64,000 nucleotides of DNA from Scatomorpha stercorigallinarum (lineage in GTDB: Bacteria > Bacillota > Clostridia > Oscillospirales > Oscillospiraceae), in assembly GCA_944387865.1 (NCBI GenBank), contig CALXGN010000008.1, forward strand, positions 20,890-84,889, given 5' to 3'. The position numbers and the translations under genes are program-made. Shown here piece after piece: positions 24,431 through 33,188 of the stretch. The notes beneath the pieces are model-generated. The model saw only the letters and a program-made list of their open reading frames with translations. It was not told the origin of the DNA and ran no database searches. Numbering within the stretch: the stretch's first letter is position 1; each line of letters begins with the position of its first letter.

Positions 24431-25744
24431 GTGAAAAAATATATAGCTGTACTTCTTCTGCTTTGCATACTGCTCAGCGCCTGCGGCGCTGAGCCTTCAG
24501 AGATTTCTGAAACGACGGTTGCACCTGATGATGAAAGGACAAGCGTGACTTTAGCTGTGTTTGGCCGCGGATATGAAGAGCTTACCACCGCTGCTGCACG
24601 GTTCAACTATACGGACAACGCTTCTGACTTTAGAATAGATGTAGTTGATTACAGCGATGGAGGCATAAGTATGGACCAGGCTCTATTGCGACTGAACTCG
24701 GAGATAGGCGCGGGAAACGGTCCTGACATGATAGCCTTTGCAGACAAAAGTAGTCAAGCAAATAATGTAATGGGAATTACACATCTCTCGTACATGTCAC
24801 GAGGTTGGCTTGTGGATATGGGCAAATATTTGGCCGAAGACGACGAACTGTCATATGATGATTTAGTAAATGTTGATGCTCTTAACGAGTTTGATGGGAT
24901 CTATATTCTCGGAAACGGGTTCAAAATACTTACAGCAATGGCGCTAAGCGAAAGGTTTGGCGAGCGTACAAGCTGGACGATACAGGAGTATTTGGATATT
25001 GAAGCATCGCTTGAACCCTGGCAGTCCATGTGCTATTATATGAATGACCACTATTTTTTGGAGAATATAGGAGGCCGGTATTCCCGGCATGCAATCAATT
25101 GGAAAGAGGGCACCTGTGATTTTAACAACAGCGAGTTTATAGAAATATTAGAAGCCGCAGGCAGGGTAAAGGACGATAATACTGAAGAATTTGAAACGTT
25201 GGAATCGTTTACAACAGCATGGCAGAGGATCGGCGCGGGCCAGTTGATCGTCGGTGCTGCATACATTTCAAATCCCTCGTCAATCAAAGAAGACGAAGCG
25301 TTTTCAGAGAGTAAAATCGCTTATATTGGCTGGCCGACACCTGACGGAAGCTGTGGGTCGGACTTTGAACTCATGGGCCCGGTTGGTATATGTACAAATA
25401 GTGAACACAAAGACGCCTGCTGGGAGTTTATAAAATACTATGTCAAAAACCCGGAACTGAGTTTGCAAATGCGGTACTTGCCTCTGTATAGGCCGAAGCT
25501 TGCCGCAACAGTCAGTTTGTACCGCACTGATGAATTCAAAGGTGTAAAAATAGAGAACAAACAGGATGTCCTTGATTTGTATGAGATCATAGAGCTACCG
25601 GAACACATGGCTGTTTATGATGAAACGGTGGTTGACATAATCATAGAAGAAGCAGAAGAATACTTCGCCGGCAACCGCACGGCCGAGGAGGCCGCGGCGC
25701 GCGTGCAGGAGCGCGTCAGCCTCTACGTTGCCGAACAGAGCTGA
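24431..25744 (+). CDS. Extracellular solute-binding lipoprotein, orphan and compositionally mosaic
   Basis: 437-residue ABC-type substrate-binding lipoprotein (sugar-binding, family 1-like). Signal peptide with lipobox LLSAC, Cys at 18; SLNSEIGAGNGPDMIAF-type region, GIYILGNGF, and WPTPDGSCG...ACWEFIKYYVKNPE are typical. There are no permease or ATPase genes nearby. Codons are AT-rich up to about base 25660 and then switch abruptly to GC-rich host-like codons for the last ~27 residues (FAGNRTAEEAAARVQERVSL). This suggests that a foreign allele replaced most of a resident gene. Start ATG follows AAGGAGG. Confidence 0.85.
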   Translation: MKKYIAVLLLLCILLSACGAEPSEISETTVAPDDERTSVTLAVFGRGYEELTTAAARFNYTDNASDFRIDVVDYSDGGISMDQALLRLNSEIGAGNGPDMIAFADKSSQANNVMGITHLSYMSRGWLVDMGKYLAEDDELSYDDLVNVDALNEFDGIYILGNGFKILTAMALSERFGERTSWTIQEYLDIEASLEPWQSMCYYMNDHYFLENIGGRYSRHAINWKEGTCDFNNSEFIEILEAAGRVKDDNTEEFETLESFTTAWQRIGAGQLIVGAAYISNPSSIKEDEAFSESKIAYIGWPTPDGSCGSDFELMGPVGICTNSEHKDACWEFIKYYVKNPELSLQMRYLPLYRPKLAATVSLYRTDEFKGVKIENKQDVLDLYEIIELPEHMAVYDETVVDIIIEEAEEYFAGNRTAEEAAARVQERVSLYVAEQS

Positions 25745-25776
25745 AAAAAGCGCCCGCGTGTGCGGGCGCTTTCTCT
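25745..25776. terminator. Bidirectional terminator
   Basis: AAAGCGCCCGC/GCGGGCGCTTT stem with 4-base loop between convergent genes. Confidence 0.8.
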
Positions 25777-25777
25777 T

Positions 25778-26887
25778 TCACTGGGCACTGTCCTGCGTGA
25801 AGGAGACGGAGCTGTAGGGCGCGATGACGGCGATGTAGCTGTTGCCAACGCCGAAGTCGAGCGGCGTGCCGTCCGCAAGCGTGTATTTGAAGGGGGAGGT
25901 GTTGTCCGCGCGCGACCACTTGATGGGCACGTACTTGCCGCCGCAGGCGAAATAGCCCTCGCCCTCGCCCGTGGTGCGCACGGCCAGGCGGCCAACGCTG
26001 TCCAGCACGGACATGGAGGTGTTCATCACCAGCAGGTTGGTGAAGCTCATCTGCTCGCCGGTGCCGGCGTCGATGTATTCCTCGTCGTACTGCCAGGCGA
26101 GGTATTTGCCGCTCTCCGCGTCGTACTCAAAAACGGTGGATTTGTAGCTGTTGAATGTCACTTTCAGATATTCCGCCGTCTCCGTACACTGTCCGGCGGC
26201 GTCCTCGGAGAAAGTGAGGCCGTAGTCATACGCCCCGCCCTCGTGCTCAAGGGGGAAGCCCTGATCCTGTGCGGCCTGCACGAGCGCCGGGCCTTCGGAG
26301 AACATGCTGTGCTCAAGGCCGTATTTCATGCGGTCAGGGTCGCGGTAGAACGCGCCTTCCGTATAGGTGCCGAGCACGCCGTCCAGGTGATCGACGTTGT
26401 AGCCGGACATCTCCGTGTAGCTCTCCTCGCTGCCTCCGGCGTGGATGACGATGGCGTCGTAGGAGATGCCGACATCGGCGTAATACGGACGTATGCTGCG
26501 CAGGCTGCCTATCTTTTCCACATCGGAGATGTCGGTGAAGATGGCCATCATGCGCGTCACGCCGCCTTCGGCGGGTATCTCATATATGATCTCGGCGTTG
26601 GAGACGCCGCATTGGGGCAGGGCCTGCTCGATGTTGTTTATCATGATGGCCCAGGGGCGCACGGCGCTGATGTCCTCATCTATGCCCTCGCCGCTGAGCG
26701 GGTCCGTGTAGGGCGGGGGAGTGGGCGTTGGCTCCGGGGTGGGAGTGGGCTCCGGGGTGGACGGCGTGGACGGCAGAGGCTCGCGAGTGGGGCTGGGCGT
26801 GGGCACCAGGTCCTCGATGTCCGCGCCGCAGGCGGCGAGGCCCAGCAGCAGCGCGGCGGCCAACAATATTGACAGTGTCCGTTTCAT
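25778..26887 (-). CDS. DUF3048 lipoprotein (YerB-like)
   Basis: 369-residue lipoprotein with lipobox LAAC (Cys20), a Pro/Thr-rich linker at ~30-60 made of repeated PTPEPTP units, then a DUF3048 domain (RPWAIMINNIEQALPQCGVSNAEIIYEIPAEGGVTRMMAIF, IGSLRSIRPYY, YEMSG-type segments) and the C-terminal half with WQYDEEYIDAGTGEQMSFTNLLV. The function is not established; Bacillus YerB is a lipoprotein near pcrA. It is monocistronic and divergent from the UPF0340 gene. Confidence 0.88.
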   Translation of the reverse strand: MKRTLSILLAAALLLGLAACGADIEDLVPTPSPTREPLPSTPSTPEPTPTPEPTPTPPPYTDPLSGEGIDEDISAVRPWAIMINNIEQALPQCGVSNAEIIYEIPAEGGVTRMMAIFTDISDVEKIGSLRSIRPYYADVGISYDAIVIHAGGSEESYTEMSGYNVDHLDGVLGTYTEGAFYRDPDRMKYGLEHSMFSEGPALVQAAQDQGFPLEHEGGAYDYGLTFSEDAAGQCTETAEYLKVTFNSYKSTVFEYDAESGKYLAWQYDEEYIDAGTGEQMSFTNLLVMNTSMSVLDSVGRLAVRTTGEGEGYFACGGKYVPIKWSRADNTSPFKYTLADGTPLDFGVGNSYIAVIAPYSSVSFTQDSAQ

Positions 26888-26945
26888 ATCAATACCTCAC
26901 AGCTGTCTGTAGTCTGTTTATGTATGATACCTCACCGCCAGGCAG

Positions 26946-26974
26946 TTGTCAAATCCGGCGGACGGTGGTAAAAT
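26946..26974 (+). promoter_or_regulatory. Sigma-A-like promoter for the UPF0340 gene
   Basis: TTGTCA, 17 bases, TAAAAT, ending 27 bases before the start codon, with AAAAGGAGG in between. Confidence 0.65.
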
Positions 26975-27001
26975 ATATTTACAGAAAAGGAGGCGCTTTT
27001 C

Positions 27002-27550
27002 ATGTACGAAGAGATCAGGGAACAGGCCGCATCGGCGATGCGCGAGCTGCTGGAGACGGCGAACGTCCCGCGCGGCGGATTGGTGGTCGTTGGCTGTTCG
27101 TCGAGCGAGATAATGGGCGCCAGGATCGGCAAGGGCAGCACGCCGGAGGCCGCTGAGGCCGTGCTGGAGGGCATAATGCCGCTTTTGCAGGAGCGTGGGC
27201 TCTATCTGGCTGCGCAGTGCTGCGAGCATCTCAACCGCGCCCTCATAGTGGAGCGCGAGGCGGCGGAGAAATTTGGCTACGACCCTGTCTGCGTTATACC
27301 TCAGCCCAAGGCCGGCGGCTCCTTTGCCACCGCGGCATGGAGGCACATGGCGGACCCGGTGGCGGTGGAGCACGTGCGCGCGCACGCGGGGCTCGATATT
27401 GGCTGCACGCTTATCGGCATGCACCTGCGCGATGTGGCCGTGCCGCTGCGTCTGGGCGTCAAGCACGTGGGCGAGGCGGCGGTAAACGCCGCAAGGACGC
27501 GGCCGAAGCTCATCGGCGGAGTTCGCGCCGTGTATCCCGAAAAGGTGTGA
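27002..27550 (+). CDS. UPF0340 / TIGR01440 family protein (YwlG-like)
   Basis: 182-residue protein of the YwlG family. VVVGCSSSEIMGARIGKGSTPEAAEAVL, LAAQCCEHLNRALIVE and PQPKAGGSFATAAWRHM...DIGCTLIGMHLRDVAVPLR are its conserved blocks. No biochemical role is established. It stands alone between a good promoter and a strong terminator. Confidence 0.9.
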   Translation: MYEEIREQAASAMRELLETANVPRGGLVVVGCSSSEIMGARIGKGSTPEAAEAVLEGIMPLLQERGLYLAAQCCEHLNRALIVEREAAEKFGYDPVCVIPQPKAGGSFATAAWRHMADPVAVEHVRAHAGLDIGCTLIGMHLRDVAVPLRLGVKHVGEAAVNAARTRPKLIGGVRAVYPEKV

Positions 27551-27566
27551 CAACATTATATTAAGC

Positions 27567-27601
27567 AAAGGGCCGCCCCGGATACAGGGGCGGCCCTTTT
27601 T
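27567..27601 (+). terminator. Intrinsic terminator
   Basis: AAAGGGCCGCCCC stem with 7-base loop and T run. Confidence 0.9.
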
Positions 27602-27674
27602 CGGACAGGATGGTAATAATCGCGCCCCGGACATCATATCGTCTATCAAGAGTTCAGGGGAAAGAGGGCGGAAC

Positions 27675-29150
27675 ATGAATACTTCCATATATCAGGATAT
27701 GGCCGCGCGCACCGGGGGAGACATCTACATCGGCCTTGTCGGCCCTGTGCGGACGGGCAAGTCCACATTTATCAAGCGCTTCATGGAGACGCTTGTCATC
27801 CCTAACATCGCCGACGCCTACGCCCGCGAGCGGGCCCGCGACGAGCTCCCGCAGTCCGGCTCAGGGCGCACGATCATGACGGCGGAGCCGAAATTTGTCC
27901 CCGAGGACGCCGCCAATGTGGAACTTGAGGGCGGCGTAGGCTTCTCCGTGCGGCTCATCGACTGTGTGGGCTACATGGTGCCCGGCGCGGCGGGGCAGAT
28001 GGAGGAGGGCCAGGAGCGGATGGTCACCACGCCCTGGTTTGACCACGAGGTCAGCCTCTCAGAGGCCGCGGAGGAGGGCACGCGGCGGGTCATCAACGAC
28101 CACTCCACGCTGGGCATCGTGATGACGACGGACGGCAGCATCTGCGGCATACCGCGCGAGAACTATGTGGAGGCCGAGGAGCGCGTGATAGGCGAACTGC
28201 GCGCCATCGGCAAGCCCTTTGTACTGCTGCTGAACTGCGCCGCGCCGCAGAGCGAGGAGGCGCAGGAGCTGAGAGCGGAGCTGTCGGAGAAATACGGCGT
28301 CACCTGCCTGGCAGTCTCCTGCCTGGAGCTCGGGCAGAAAGACATAGAAGAGATATTGAAGTTCGCGCTCTATGAGTTCCCGATCGCGGAGCTGGGCATC
28401 TACCTCCCGCCGTGGCTGGACGCCCTGCCGCAGGACGCGCCGCTGAAAACAGGGCTCTACGAGGGCATCGCCTCCGCCTCGGCGGATATGGCCCGCGTGC
28501 GCGACGCCTTCAGCATCATGGATGCGCTCGCCGGGCGCGAGGATGTGTCGGCCTCCGGGGTCAAGCGCGTGGATATGGCCACCGGCCAGGTGACGGCCGA
28601 GCTCGACATGCCGCGCAGCCTCTACTACAAGACCATCAGCGAACAGAGCGGCTTCGACATCGCCGACGACGGCGACCTGATGACGCTGCTGACGCACATG
28701 AGGGAGATAAAGACCGACTATGACCACATAAGTGACGCGCTCAGGAGCGTGCGGGAGACCGGATACGGCGTGGTGATGCCGCTGCCGGGGGAGCTGCGGC
28801 TGGAGGAGCCGCAGATCGTGCGCACCGGCGGCCGCTACAGCGTCAGGCTGAAGGCCAGCGCGCCGAGCATACATATGATGATGACAAATATCGAGACGGA
28901 GGTCACGCCCGCGCTCGGCGGGGAGAAGGCCAGCGAGGAGATCATGGGCTTCCTGCTGCAGGGCTTCGACGGCGATGTGAGCCGCATCTGGGAATCGAAC
29001 ATCTTTGGCAAGTCGCTCTACGACATAGCTGAGGAGGGGCTGGAATCTAAGATAAAGCGTGTGCCAGCGCCCGTGCGCAACAAACTGCGCAACACCATGC
29101 AGCGCATCGTCAACGAGGGCAGCGGAAGCCTGATATGTATAGTATTTTAG
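27675..29150 (+). CDS. spoIVA: Stage IV sporulation protein A
   Basis: 491-residue SpoIVA, the ATPase that polymerises on the forespore surface as the base of the spore coat. N-terminal IYQDMAARTGGDIYIGLVGPVRTGKSTFIKRFM holds the Walker A, then SGSGRTIMTAEPKFVP, LIDCVGYMVPGA, and the C-terminus WESNIFGKSLYDIAEEGLESKIKRVP...LICIVF which matches the membrane-anchor end that binds SpoVM. Full length. Expected control is mother-cell sigma-E, but I did not find a convincing sigma-E site in the 70-base gap. Confidence 0.97.
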   Translation: MNTSIYQDMAARTGGDIYIGLVGPVRTGKSTFIKRFMETLVIPNIADAYARERARDELPQSGSGRTIMTAEPKFVPEDAANVELEGGVGFSVRLIDCVGYMVPGAAGQMEEGQERMVTTPWFDHEVSLSEAAEEGTRRVINDHSTLGIVMTTDGSICGIPRENYVEAEERVIGELRAIGKPFVLLLNCAAPQSEEAQELRAELSEKYGVTCLAVSCLELGQKDIEEILKFALYEFPIAELGIYLPPWLDALPQDAPLKTGLYEGIASASADMARVRDAFSIMDALAGREDVSASGVKRVDMATGQVTAELDMPRSLYYKTISEQSGFDIADDGDLMTLLTHMREIKTDYDHISDALRSVRETGYGVVMPLPGELRLEEPQIVRTGGRYSVRLKASAPSIHMMMTNIETEVTPALGGEKASEEIMGFLLQGFDGDVSRIWESNIFGKSLYDIAEEGLESKIKRVPAPVRNKLRNTMQRIVNEGSGSLICIVF

Positions 29151-29151
29151 C

Positions 29152-29178
29152 AAAAGGGCCGCCCAGGGCGGCCCTTTT
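29152..29178. terminator. Bidirectional terminator between spoIVA and vanT
   Basis: AAAAGGGCCGCCC/GGGCGGCCCTTTT inverted repeat between convergent genes. Confidence 0.85.
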
Positions 29179-29185
29179 ATATGCT

Positions 29186-31282
29186 TCAGCGCCACACTCG
29201 CGGCAGGCGCGGGCCGAGGCGGCTGAAAAGCTCATTGGTGATGGTGCCGCAGGCGGCGGCGAGCTCTTCGGCGCGTATTTCAGCGCCCCCATCGCGGCCG
29301 ATGAAGGTGACGATATCGCCGGGGCGCACAGCGCCGCAGTCCGTGACGTCGAGCAGCAGCTGGTCCATGCAGACACGGCCTGCAACGGGGGCTTTTTGGC
29401 CGTTTATGAGGGCATAGGCGCCGTCCTGCGCGCGGAAAATACCGTCCGCATAGCCGACCGGCACGGCCGCGAGCACAGTGGGCCGCTGTGCGTGGAAAGC
29501 CAGGTCATAGCCCGCGCCATCGCCGGCGGGCACCTCGCGCACCTCTGTCACCCGCGCGCGCAGGCTGAGGACACTTTGCAGGCCGGGCCAGCGGTCGGCG
29601 CGGTCCGCGTCCGCGCTTTTCACGCCGCAGAGGGCGATGCCGGCGCGGACAAGCGTGCAGCGTTCATCAGGATAGTTGAGAAAACCGTAGCTGCTCTGCG
29701 TGTGCACCTCGCCGGTGTCCCGCCCGCGGGCCCTGAGCGCCTCCACGACGGCGAAAAAGCGCTGCGACTGCTCCACTGTAAACTTCCCGGCCTCGGGCAG
29801 GGCGCTGTCGGCGGAGGAAAAATGCGTGAACATGCCGGTAACGCGCAGGTATGGCAGGTCATAGACGCTGTCAATGCCGTCAAGATCCTGCCAGGGGAGG
29901 CCGAGGCGGTGCATCCCGGTGTCCACTTTTATGTGTACGTCTATCCGGCAGCGGCGGGCGGAGAGAGCGCGCGCATGCTCAAGGGATACGACCGCCTGCG
30001 TCAGGCGGTAGCGACGGAGCACGGCAATGTCGCAAGCGGGGGTGCGGCCCAGGATCAGTATCGTGCCGCGCGCGCCGCAGCGGCGAAGCTGCGCCCCCTC
30101 GGCGGCCGTGGCGACGGCCCAGTCGCGTACGCCTTCCGCTTGCAGCGCGGCGACGGCCTGCTGCGCGCCGAGGCCGTAGGCGTTGGATTTCAATACGGCC
30201 ATCAGCCGCTGACCGGGCGGCATAAGCGACATCAGCGCGCGGGCGTTCCGGCGGTAGGCGTCGGCGTCCACCTCCACCCAGGCGCGGGAATCCGGCCGGC
30301 ATTTGGCGGCAAAACGGCGGACAAACAGCAGCAAAGCGGTGGATATCAGGCATGTCGCAGCACAAACGGCAAGGTAGTGGCCGAGGCTGTTCTCCACGAG
30401 CAGCTCCCACAGCCCGAGGATGCGTGCCGAGCCGCGCACGGCGATTATCACGGCCGGGTGCAGGACATATATGAGCAGGGAAAAATCAGCAGCCCAGCGC
30501 GGGCAATTCCCACGCACAGAGGCGAGGAGCGCAAAGAGGAAATACATCACGAACGGCAGCATAAGGTACATGCTGTCGTGCTTTTGCCAGCCAAGGCTGC
30601 GCAGGACGAGGCCCTCGGCTATCAGCAGCGTGCCGGTGATGGCGAGCGCGGCGGCGCAGACAGAGCGGCGCGGGGGCTTGGCAGTGCGCAGGCCGTGCCC
30701 CAGCAGCATGAACAGCGGGGCGAAGAAAAGCCCGCTGCGCGTGTAGCCGGTGACGGCGATGACGGCGTCCAGCGCCGCACGCATGGCCGGTACGCCGGCG
30801 GCGAGGCCGTAATAGCTGTCACCCAGGAGGCCGAAGGCGTAAAGCGCCGCGGCGGCGGCAAAGGCCCCGCGCTGCCCGAGCTTTTCAAGCAGGAAGGAGG
30901 AGAGCGCCGCGCCGAGGATGGCGGCGGGGAGATACCAGAGGTGGTAAAAGGTACCTTCAAAGAAGAGCTGCGTAAAAAGTCCTCCCAGCGTGAGCTCTTT
31001 CAGGCGCCCGGCATAGACGTTTATGGGCAGGTACAGGGCGATGCAGGCGAGGTAGATGATGGAGCTCTTTTTTAGGAAGGCGCGGGTGCGGCGCGCATCG
31101 CCAAGGACGAAAAAGCCGCTGGCCATGAAAAAGAACGGCACCGCCGTGCGGGCGATCTCGCGCGTGAGTATGAAATCTGCCGTGGCGCTGTAGGAGGCGA
31201 GGGGCGAGGTGTGTATGGCCACAACGAGCAGCGCGGCGGCGATGCGGAAGAGGTCTATGCCCCGGTAGCTGCGCGCGCTCAT
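29186..31282 (-). CDS. vanT: Membrane-bound serine/alanine racemase VanT
   Basis: 698 residues in two parts. Residues 1-~340 form an acyltransferase-3-like membrane domain of ~10 helices (YRGIDLFRIAAALLVVAIHTSPL, FFFMASGFFVLGD); residues ~345-698 are a PLP alanine-racemase domain (AWVEVDADAYRRNARAL, catalytic Lys in LMAVLKSNAYGLGA, Tyr in GAGYDLAF, VPVGYADGI, CMDQLLLDVT). This fusion is specific to VanT, which makes D-Ser for D-Ala-D-Ser precursors. The start at 31282 has GGAGG upstream and an ATGA overlap with vanXY; the codon at 31297 lies before that ribosome site. Last gene of the van operon. Confidence 0.93.
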   Translation of the reverse strand: MSARSYRGIDLFRIAAALLVVAIHTSPLASYSATADFILTREIARTAVPFFFMASGFFVLGDARRTRAFLKKSSIIYLACIALYLPINVYAGRLKELTLGGLFTQLFFEGTFYHLWYLPAAILGAALSSFLLEKLGQRGAFAAAAALYAFGLLGDSYYGLAAGVPAMRAALDAVIAVTGYTRSGLFFAPLFMLLGHGLRTAKPPRRSVCAAALAITGTLLIAEGLVLRSLGWQKHDSMYLMLPFVMYFLFALLASVRGNCPRWAADFSLLIYVLHPAVIIAVRGSARILGLWELLVENSLGHYLAVCAATCLISTALLLFVRRFAAKCRPDSRAWVEVDADAYRRNARALMSLMPPGQRLMAVLKSNAYGLGAQQAVAALQAEGVRDWAVATAAEGAQLRRCGARGTILILGRTPACDIAVLRRYRLTQAVVSLEHARALSARRCRIDVHIKVDTGMHRLGLPWQDLDGIDSVYDLPYLRVTGMFTHFSSADSALPEAGKFTVEQSQRFFAVVEALRARGRDTGEVHTQSSYGFLNYPDERCTLVRAGIALCGVKSADADRADRWPGLQSVLSLRARVTEVREVPAGDGAGYDLAFHAQRPTVLAAVPVGYADGIFRAQDGAYALINGQKAPVAGRVCMDQLLLDVTDCGAVRPGDIVTFIGRDGGAEIRAEELAAACGTITNELFSRLGPRLPRVWR

Positions 31283-31998
31283 GCCGGCAGCCTCCATAGC
31301 GTGAGGATGTAGCCGTCCACATTGTTGCCGGAGACCTGGCAGGGCGCGCGGTGCTCCTGCGGCGTGTAGCTGCGGGAGAAGCCCACGAAGGCGTCGTATC
31401 CTCCGCCGGCGGCGCTGAGCAGCCGCCCGGGATAGGGATAGCCGTGCAGGAGCTCGACATATTCCTCCAGCGTGAGGCCCATGTCGCGCATCAATCGCGC
31501 GTGCGGGCGGCCGACATAGCGGAAATGCCAGGGCTCGGCGGCAATGCCCGTTATTTTTTCCTTGCCCGCCGGATAGCGCTCGATGAAGCCGTAGTCGGCG
31601 GCGATGGCGCGGAAGCGGCCGCAGATGCCGTCATAGGGAAAGTCGGGGCGGATGAAGTCGATGCTGTTCGAGCGCAGGGCCAGGTCTATGGCGAGGCCCG
31701 TCTGGTGCTCGCTGCAGCCGGGTATGGCCACGTATTTGCGCGTGAAGTCCTCGCCGTTTTCGGCCATTGAATCGTCCCATATCTGCTGCTGCTCGGCGCG
31801 GGAGCGCCAGCCGCTGACGGGGACGATCTCGCCTACGGCGCCCAGGCGCTCCAGCGCGCCGGTGAGCATGGCGGAGGCGCGCGTCTCCAGCAGCACGCTG
31901 CTGCCGGGGGCGGCGGGGGCCAGCGGAGGCCGGCGGCCGTCGCGCAGCGGGTGCTCGGCGTTGACGAGGATGAGGCTGCCGCTGTAGATACCTGCCAT
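31279..31998 (-). CDS. vanXY: D,D-dipeptidase/D,D-carboxypeptidase VanXY type
   Basis: 239-residue zinc peptidase of the VanY/VanXY family without signal peptide or membrane helix, hence cytoplasmic as VanXY enzymes are. The zinc ligands are in GCSEHQTGLAIDL (SxHxxGxAxD) and EPWHFRYVG, with VSGWRS upstream. It would remove D-Ala from D-Ala-D-Ala and from UDP-pentapeptide. ATG at 31998 is chosen because GGAGGTG precedes it at normal distance; a GTG at 32004 is too close. It overlaps vanT by 4 bases. Confidence 0.9.
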   Translation of the reverse strand: MAGIYSGSLILVNAEHPLRDGRRPPLAPAAPGSSVLLETRASAMLTGALERLGAVGEIVPVSGWRSRAEQQQIWDDSMAENGEDFTRKYVAIPGCSEHQTGLAIDLALRSNSIDFIRPDFPYDGICGRFRAIAADYGFIERYPAGKEKITGIAAEPWHFRYVGRPHARLMRDMGLTLEEYVELLHGYPYPGRLLSAAGGGYDAFVGFSRSYTPQEHRAPCQVSGNNVDGYILTLWRLPA

Positions 31999-32000
31999 GG

Positions 32001-33053
32001 TCACACCTCCAGCCCCAGGGCTATGAGGGCATCGACGAGCGCGGGGAAATCGTAGCCCACGCCGGACATCATCTTCGGGAAACGGCTGTGGGAGGTGAAG
32101 CCGGGGATGGTGTTCACCTCGTTGAAAACGATACGCTTGTCCGGCGTGAGGAACATGTCCACGCGGGCAAAGCCGCGGCAGCCGAGGGCGCGGTAAATGC
32201 GGCAGGCCGTCTCGCGCAGGCGCTGCTCGGTGGCGGCGTCAACGCGGGCGGGCATGTGTATTTTTGAGGTTTTGAGCGTGTATTTTTCCTCAAAGTCGAA
32301 ATAACCGCCGGAGAGTTCGATCTCGTCCGCCCGGCCGGTCACCAGTTCGCTGTTGCCGATGACGGCGCAGCCGGCCTCGAAGCCGGGCACGGCCTCCTCC
32401 AGGAGCACGCTGTTGTCGTAGCGGAAAGCGTCCCTGACGGCGGCGCGCAGCTCAGACGGCGCCTCCACGCGGGTGACGCCGAAGGAGGAGCCGGCGCGCA
32501 CGGGCTTGACGAAAAGCGGGTAGCCGACGCCCTCCGCCAGGGCGGCGAGCTCGGCGGATGTGGGCAGCTTTTCAAGCAGCACGGAGCGGGGGACGGCCAC
32601 GCCAGCGAGCATCACCAGCTTGTGCGCGCGGTCCTTATCCATGCAGAGGGCGGAGGCGAGCGTGCCGCAGCCTATGAGCGGGATACCGGCCACCTCGCAG
32701 AGGCCCTGTACGGTGCCGTCCTCGCCGTTGCGTCCGTGCAGGACGGGGAAGGCGGCGTCCAGCCGCGTCGTGCGGACGCCGGAAAGGCGGAATTCCAGGA
32801 TGCCGTGCTGGTCCCGGTCGGGGGAGATGACGGCGGGGATACATTTTGTGCGGTCGGCGCGCCAGGTGTTGGCCTCTATGTCGTCCGAGGAGCCATAAAA
32901 GCGGAACCACTCGCCGCCCTCGGTAATGCCGAGCTGGACGACCTCATACTTTTCGGTGTCGATATGCCTTATAACGGCGGCGGCCGAGGTGAGAGAGACC
33001 GTGTGCTCGGGCGAGCAGCCGCCGAAGATGACCGCGATGTTTTTCTTTTCCAT
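32001..33053 (-). CDS. vanG: D-alanine--D-serine ligase, VanG type
   Basis: 350-residue ATP-grasp ligase. KNIAVIFGGCSPEHTVSLTSAAAVI, HGRNGEDGTVQGLCEVAGIPLIGCG, VKPVRAGSSFGVTRV, the omega-loop region FDFEEKYTLKTSKI and FNEVNTIPGFTSHSRFPKMM match Ddl/Van ligases. The EKY omega loop and its neighbours (vanXY, vanT) point to D-Ser rather than D-Lac. The start ATG at 33053 follows GGAGGCAAC; the frame upstream to 33155 is not used. It heads vanG-vanXY-vanT. Confidence 0.88.
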   Translation of the reverse strand: MEKKNIAVIFGGCSPEHTVSLTSAAAVIRHIDTEKYEVVQLGITEGGEWFRFYGSSDDIEANTWRADRTKCIPAVISPDRDQHGILEFRLSGVRTTRLDAAFPVLHGRNGEDGTVQGLCEVAGIPLIGCGTLASALCMDKDRAHKLVMLAGVAVPRSVLLEKLPTSAELAALAEGVGYPLFVKPVRAGSSFGVTRVEAPSELRAAVRDAFRYDNSVLLEEAVPGFEAGCAVIGNSELVTGRADEIELSGGYFDFEEKYTLKTSKIHMPARVDAATEQRLRETACRIYRALGCRGFARVDMFLTPDKRIVFNEVNTIPGFTSHSRFPKMMSGVGYDFPALVDALIALGLEV

Positions 33054-33076
33054 GGTGTTGCCTCCTGTATATGCGG

Positions 33077-33133
33077 AAAACTCCGCCCTTGTTCCTGACA
33101 GTGATATACTATCAGGTGCAAAGGCGGAGTTTT
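33077..33133. promoter_or_regulatory. Long inverted repeat with inner dyad between vanS and vanG
   Basis: AAAACTCCGCC (33077-33087) pairs with GGCGGAGTTTT (33123-33133). Between them lies a second dyad, CCTGACAGT and ACTATCAGG (33094-33116, 5-base spacer, one mismatch). The outer arms could make a weak terminator or attenuator; the inner dyad is a candidate VanR site for the vanG-XY-T promoter. Confidence 0.55.
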
Positions 33134-33188
33134 TGCGCGCGGGATGTACAAACACCGATGTTTCTATGACGCAAATCTTACGATTTTC

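Noticed and set aside
26710..26790. Tandem GGGAGTGGGC-like repeats in DNA
   Set aside because: They encode the Pro/Thr linker (PTPEPTP) of the DUF3048 lipoprotein, not a separate repeat element.
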